This document shows positions 5,673 to 7,203 of a stretch of 7,203 nucleotides of DNA, piece by piece (position 1 is the first letter of the stretch; the number at the start of each line of letters is the position of its first letter). The translations under genes were made by a program, and so were the position numbers. The notes beneath the pieces were generated by a model. That model was given only the letters and a program-made list of their open reading frames with translations, was not told the DNA's origin and made no database searches. Source of the stretch: Thermodesulfatator sp. (GTDB taxonomy: Bacteria; Desulfobacterota; Thermodesulfobacteria; Thermodesulfobacteriales; Thermodesulfobacteriaceae); the NCBI GenBank assembly GCA_026993045.1, contig JALWWR010000050.1:1-7203 (forward strand). The letters run 5' to 3'.

Positions 5673-5992
5673 CTTTAGGCTATACCTATAGACCTGGGGC
5701 TTCGAAACGTGCGGCAGAGGTTTCAAGCCCTCAGAGTTTAAGCTGGGGAGCCAAAGTCAAGCTTGCACTTAAAGTGGTCCTTGTCCTCCTGGTTTTGGGG
5801 CCCTGGTTTTTTAGCGCCTATAGGCTCTGGCAGCTTAAGGGCTTAAGGCAAGAGATCGCCCATTTGGAAGCCTTAAAGGCCAAACAGGAGGCCCTTTGGC
5901 ATTCTCTCACCGAAGAAAAAGTCGTGCGGGCTAAGGTAGCCCCTTTAGGGCTCCATAAACCTTCTCCTAAGGAGGTTATTCATCTGCCATGA
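5660..5992 (+). CDS. ftsL: FtsL-like cell division protein
   Basis: A 110-residue bitopic membrane protein in the ftsL position of the dcw cluster. A basic cytoplasmic tail of about 33 residues precedes one membrane segment (about 36-54, ALKVVLVLLVLGPWFFSAY). A short coiled-coil follows (LKGLRQEIAHLEALKAKQEALWHSL, split here as 59-83), then the end APLGLHKPSPKEVIHLP, the A-x-x-LGL..P.P.EV..L pattern of FtsL/DivIC-type proteins. The family role is to join the FtsQ/FtsB complex and activate FtsW-FtsI. Sequence conservation is always low, so assignment rests on topology, C-terminal motif and position. The ATG is inside the end of rsmH (13-bp overlap), and the gene ends in an ATGA overlap with the next gene. 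A strong AAGGAGGT (5969-5976) for that next gene lies inside this one. Confidence 0.85.
   Translation: MRAVTLGYTYRPGASKRAAEVSSPQSLSWGAKVKLALKVVLVLLVLGPWFFSAYRLWQLKGLRQEIAHLEALKAKQEALWHSLTEEKVVRAKVAPLGLHKPSPKEVIHLP
5969..5976 (+). promoter_or_regulatory. Strong ribosome-binding site for the degenerate ftsI-like gene
   Basis: AAGGAGGT is near-perfectly complementary to the 16S 3' end. It lies 12 nt before the ATG at 5989, slightly longer than usual, within the end of ftsL. It is the strongest Shine-Dalgarno in the cluster and supports active translation of the unusual gene from this ATG. Confidence 0.6.
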
Positions 5993-7101
5993 AGAAGGGA
6001 AGGGCTTTGGGGCTAATAGGGCTGGTCTTGTTGGTGCTAGTAGGCCTGATGGGGCTTAAGGCCCCAGCCAGTTATGAAGAGCCCCCTCTTGGAGACCTGG
6101 GACGCGCTATTTATGACCGGGAAAGCCGGCTCTTGTTTCGTTCCGAACCCCGTTATCGGGTCTACCGCCTCCGAAAGGAGGCTCCCCGGCTGGTGGCCGA
6201 AGGTCTGGATAAAAAAGAAGCCCAAAGATTTTTTAAGACCCCAGGGTTTAGCCTTGAGAGGTATTGGCACTCCCAATATCTGGCCGGAGAGGCCTTTAAA
6301 GACCTCTTGCGGGCCTTTCAAGGGCGGAATTTTTACCCTTCCTTGCGTCTTAGCCTTTCCTGGGAGGTCCAAGAAGGGCTTTATCGTTGGCTTGGAAGGT
6401 GGCGGGAGGCTTTCTCAGAGCTAGGGGCTGCGGTGATAGAGATTCCTTCGGGGGAGGTCTTTGCTTTGAGTCATTGGCCCCCAGAGCGGCCCTCCTCCTT
6501 GCAGCACTTGCTCTTTCCGATCCCATCTGGAAGTAAGGAGTTTGATGTCCATTTTTTTGGACAAGCCACCGGATTAGAGCTGAAAGAAGAGTTGGGCAGT
6601 TATTGGCCCGGAGGGCCTTCTTGGGCCACTCCTCTTCAGATGGCCCGGGCCCTGGCGGTTAAGCTTTGTAAAGTCCCGGTGAAGTTTACCTTATTTTCTC
6701 AGGATAGGGCATTAACAGGCTCTTGCAGTCGGGGCGAAGGCCCTTACCAGTATCTTTTCCAAAAAAAATGGGTGGAGTTCCGACTATGGCCAAAAGAACA
6801 GCCGCGGTTTATATTTATCTTGGCCGGGGAGCTGAAGGCCAATCCCCCTTCGATTTCAGATTGGGCCTTGGTGGAACGGTCTCTGCTCCGTTATCTTCCC
6901 CAGCCGAGGGGTCGCGAAGCCTTTCCGGGGTTTCCGGACTTGAGGGGTCTTACGCTCAAGGCGGCCTTGGAAGAACTTCGAGGCCGAGACCTAAAGATCA
7001 GATTTCAAGGTTTTGGAACCGTGGTCCGTCAGCACCCTTCGCCTGGAACTCCTTGGAAAAAAATCAAAGAGTGCGTGCTTTACCTGAAGGATGAAACTTA
7101 A
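5989..7101 (+). CDS. Degenerate FtsI-like (class B PBP) protein with C-terminal PASTA domain; catalytic motifs lost
   Basis: A 370-residue protein in the ftsI position, far shorter than active FtsI (about 550-650). Residues 6-23 form a membrane anchor. GRAIYDRESRLLFRSEPRYRVY (split at 38-59) matches the N-terminal 'R.IyDRnG..LA.s' block. LRLSLSWEVQEGL (119-131) matches the 'LTID..iQ' strand, and AAVIEIPSGEVFALSHWP (147-164) the start of the transpeptidase fold. FFGQATGLEL (189-198) and SWATPLQMARALA (211-223) match 'FG..TGi' and 'TPLQ.A.A'. ALTGSC (241-246) occupies the KTGT position with the Lys changed to Leu. The PRFIFILAGEL strand (272-282) follows, then a PASTA domain from about 315 to 367 (FPDLRGLTLKAALEELRG...TVVRQHPSPGTPW). 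The region that should hold SxxK and SxN is missing or collapsed; only an SGSK at 180-183 resembles SxxK. The frame is uninterrupted. Probably a non-catalytic divisome scaffold; this is inference. Confidence 0.82.
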   Translation: MKKGRALGLIGLVLLVLVGLMGLKAPASYEEPPLGDLGRAIYDRESRLLFRSEPRYRVYRLRKEAPRLVAEGLDKKEAQRFFKTPGFSLERYWHSQYLAGEAFKDLLRAFQGRNFYPSLRLSLSWEVQEGLYRWLGRWREAFSELGAAVIEIPSGEVFALSHWPPERPSSLQHLLFPIPSGSKEFDVHFFGQATGLELKEELGSYWPGGPSWATPLQMARALAVKLCKVPVKFTLFSQDRALTGSCSRGEGPYQYLFQKKWVEFRLWPKEQPRFIFILAGELKANPPSISDWALVERSLLRYLPQPRGREAFPGFPDLRGLTLKAALEELRGRDLKIRFQGFGTVVRQHPSPGTPWKKIKECVLYLKDET

Positions 7102-7203
7102 AGAATTGGTGCGAGAGCTAGAACCTATAGCCTCTAAAGGCCCCTTAGAGATGGAGATACAGGGGCTGGCGGAGGATTCTCGCCAAGTCAAGCCGGGTTA
7201 TCT
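7091..7203 (+). CDS. murE: UDP-N-acetylmuramyl-tripeptide synthetase MurE, N-terminal fragment (3' truncated)
   Basis: The frame is open from ATG at 7091 to the window end (37 full codons, starting MKLKELVRELEP). The segment IQGLAEDSRQVKPGY (23-37) is the typical MurE N-terminal block (I.GL..DSR.V.PG.LF) that binds the uridine part of UDP-MurNAc-dipeptide. MurE is the cytoplasmic ATP-dependent ligase adding the third stem residue (usually meso-diaminopimelate in Gram-negatives; the residue choice lies outside this window). It overlaps the end of the preceding gene by 11 bp. The order ftsL - ftsI slot - murE is the standard dcw order, which supports both neighbours. A GAAGG directly abuts the ATG, so translation is probably coupled. 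Confidence 0.9.
   Translation, partial: MKLKELVRELEPIASKGPLEMEIQGLAEDSRQVKPGY

Noticed and set aside
6037..6424. Open frames of 111-116 codons on both strands inside the degenerate ftsI-like gene
   Set aside because: They could have meant a frameshifted ftsI, but their translations contain no PBP motifs, while the 370-residue frame keeps FtsI landmarks on both sides without interruption. The missing catalytic block is not hidden in another frame here.
6526..6537. SGSK (residues 180-183) as an intact SxxK active site in the ftsI-like protein
   Set aside because: It fits the pattern by letters, but SxN is absent, KTG is LTG, and the residues right after it already match the later FG..TG block. 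An intact active site is unlikely; chance or a remnant is more plausible.
1..7203. CRISPR array, tRNA/rRNA genes, insertion sequence or phage genes
   Set aside because: No regularly spaced repeats beyond the MraZ boxes, no tRNA cloverleaf, no transposase or integrase motifs and no terminal inverted repeats were seen.

Overview
The window reads as a gene-dense bacterial chromosome segment of moderate GC (roughly half G+C by eye) with proteins rich in Arg, Glu, Leu and Lys and short or overlapping gene junctions. This fits a thermophilic Thermodesulfobacteriota-type anaerobe (Thermodesulfobacterium, Thermosulfurimonas or Thermodesulfatator relatives). The clue beyond general style is a zinc-motif/helical-repeat protein resembling the DVU0298 family known from sulfate reducers. 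The taxonomic guess is inference.

Layout: (1) 2-851, plus strand: the 3' end of a HAD-type phosphatase overlapping a YkgJ/CxxCxxCC metal-cluster protein. (2) 792-3038, minus strand: a compact three-gene operon, transcribed right to left: a five-TPR protein, the DVU0298-like protein, and a second TPR protein with 40-residue repeats. Its tail runs 60 bp into the convergent YkgJ gene. (3) 3039-3112: a 74-bp divergent promoter region with a good sigma-70-type promoter for the minus operon. (4) 3113-4090, plus: mltG, the endolytic murein transglycosylase. (5) 4091-4351: an AT/T-rich gap holding the mraZ promoter and a four-box MraZ operator. (6) 4352-7203, plus: the start of the division and cell wall (dcw) cluster, mraZ - rsmH - ftsL - degenerate ftsI-like gene - murE (cut by the window end), with every junction overlapping.

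The right half is a cell-envelope and division locus. MltG cuts nascent glycan strands, MraZ autoregulates the cluster, RsmH methylates 16S rRNA, FtsL is a divisome bitopic protein, and MurE adds the third stem-peptide residue to UDP-MurNAc-dipeptide. The most notable item is the gene in the ftsI slot (5989-7101). It keeps the recognisable start and end of a class B penicillin-binding protein plus a C-terminal PASTA domain. It has lost the central catalytic region, and the KTG motif appears as LTG, so it looks like a conserved-frame pseudo-transpeptidase. The second clear signal is the MraZ operator, four boxes at exact 10-bp spacing, the last overlapping the mraZ GTG start codon.
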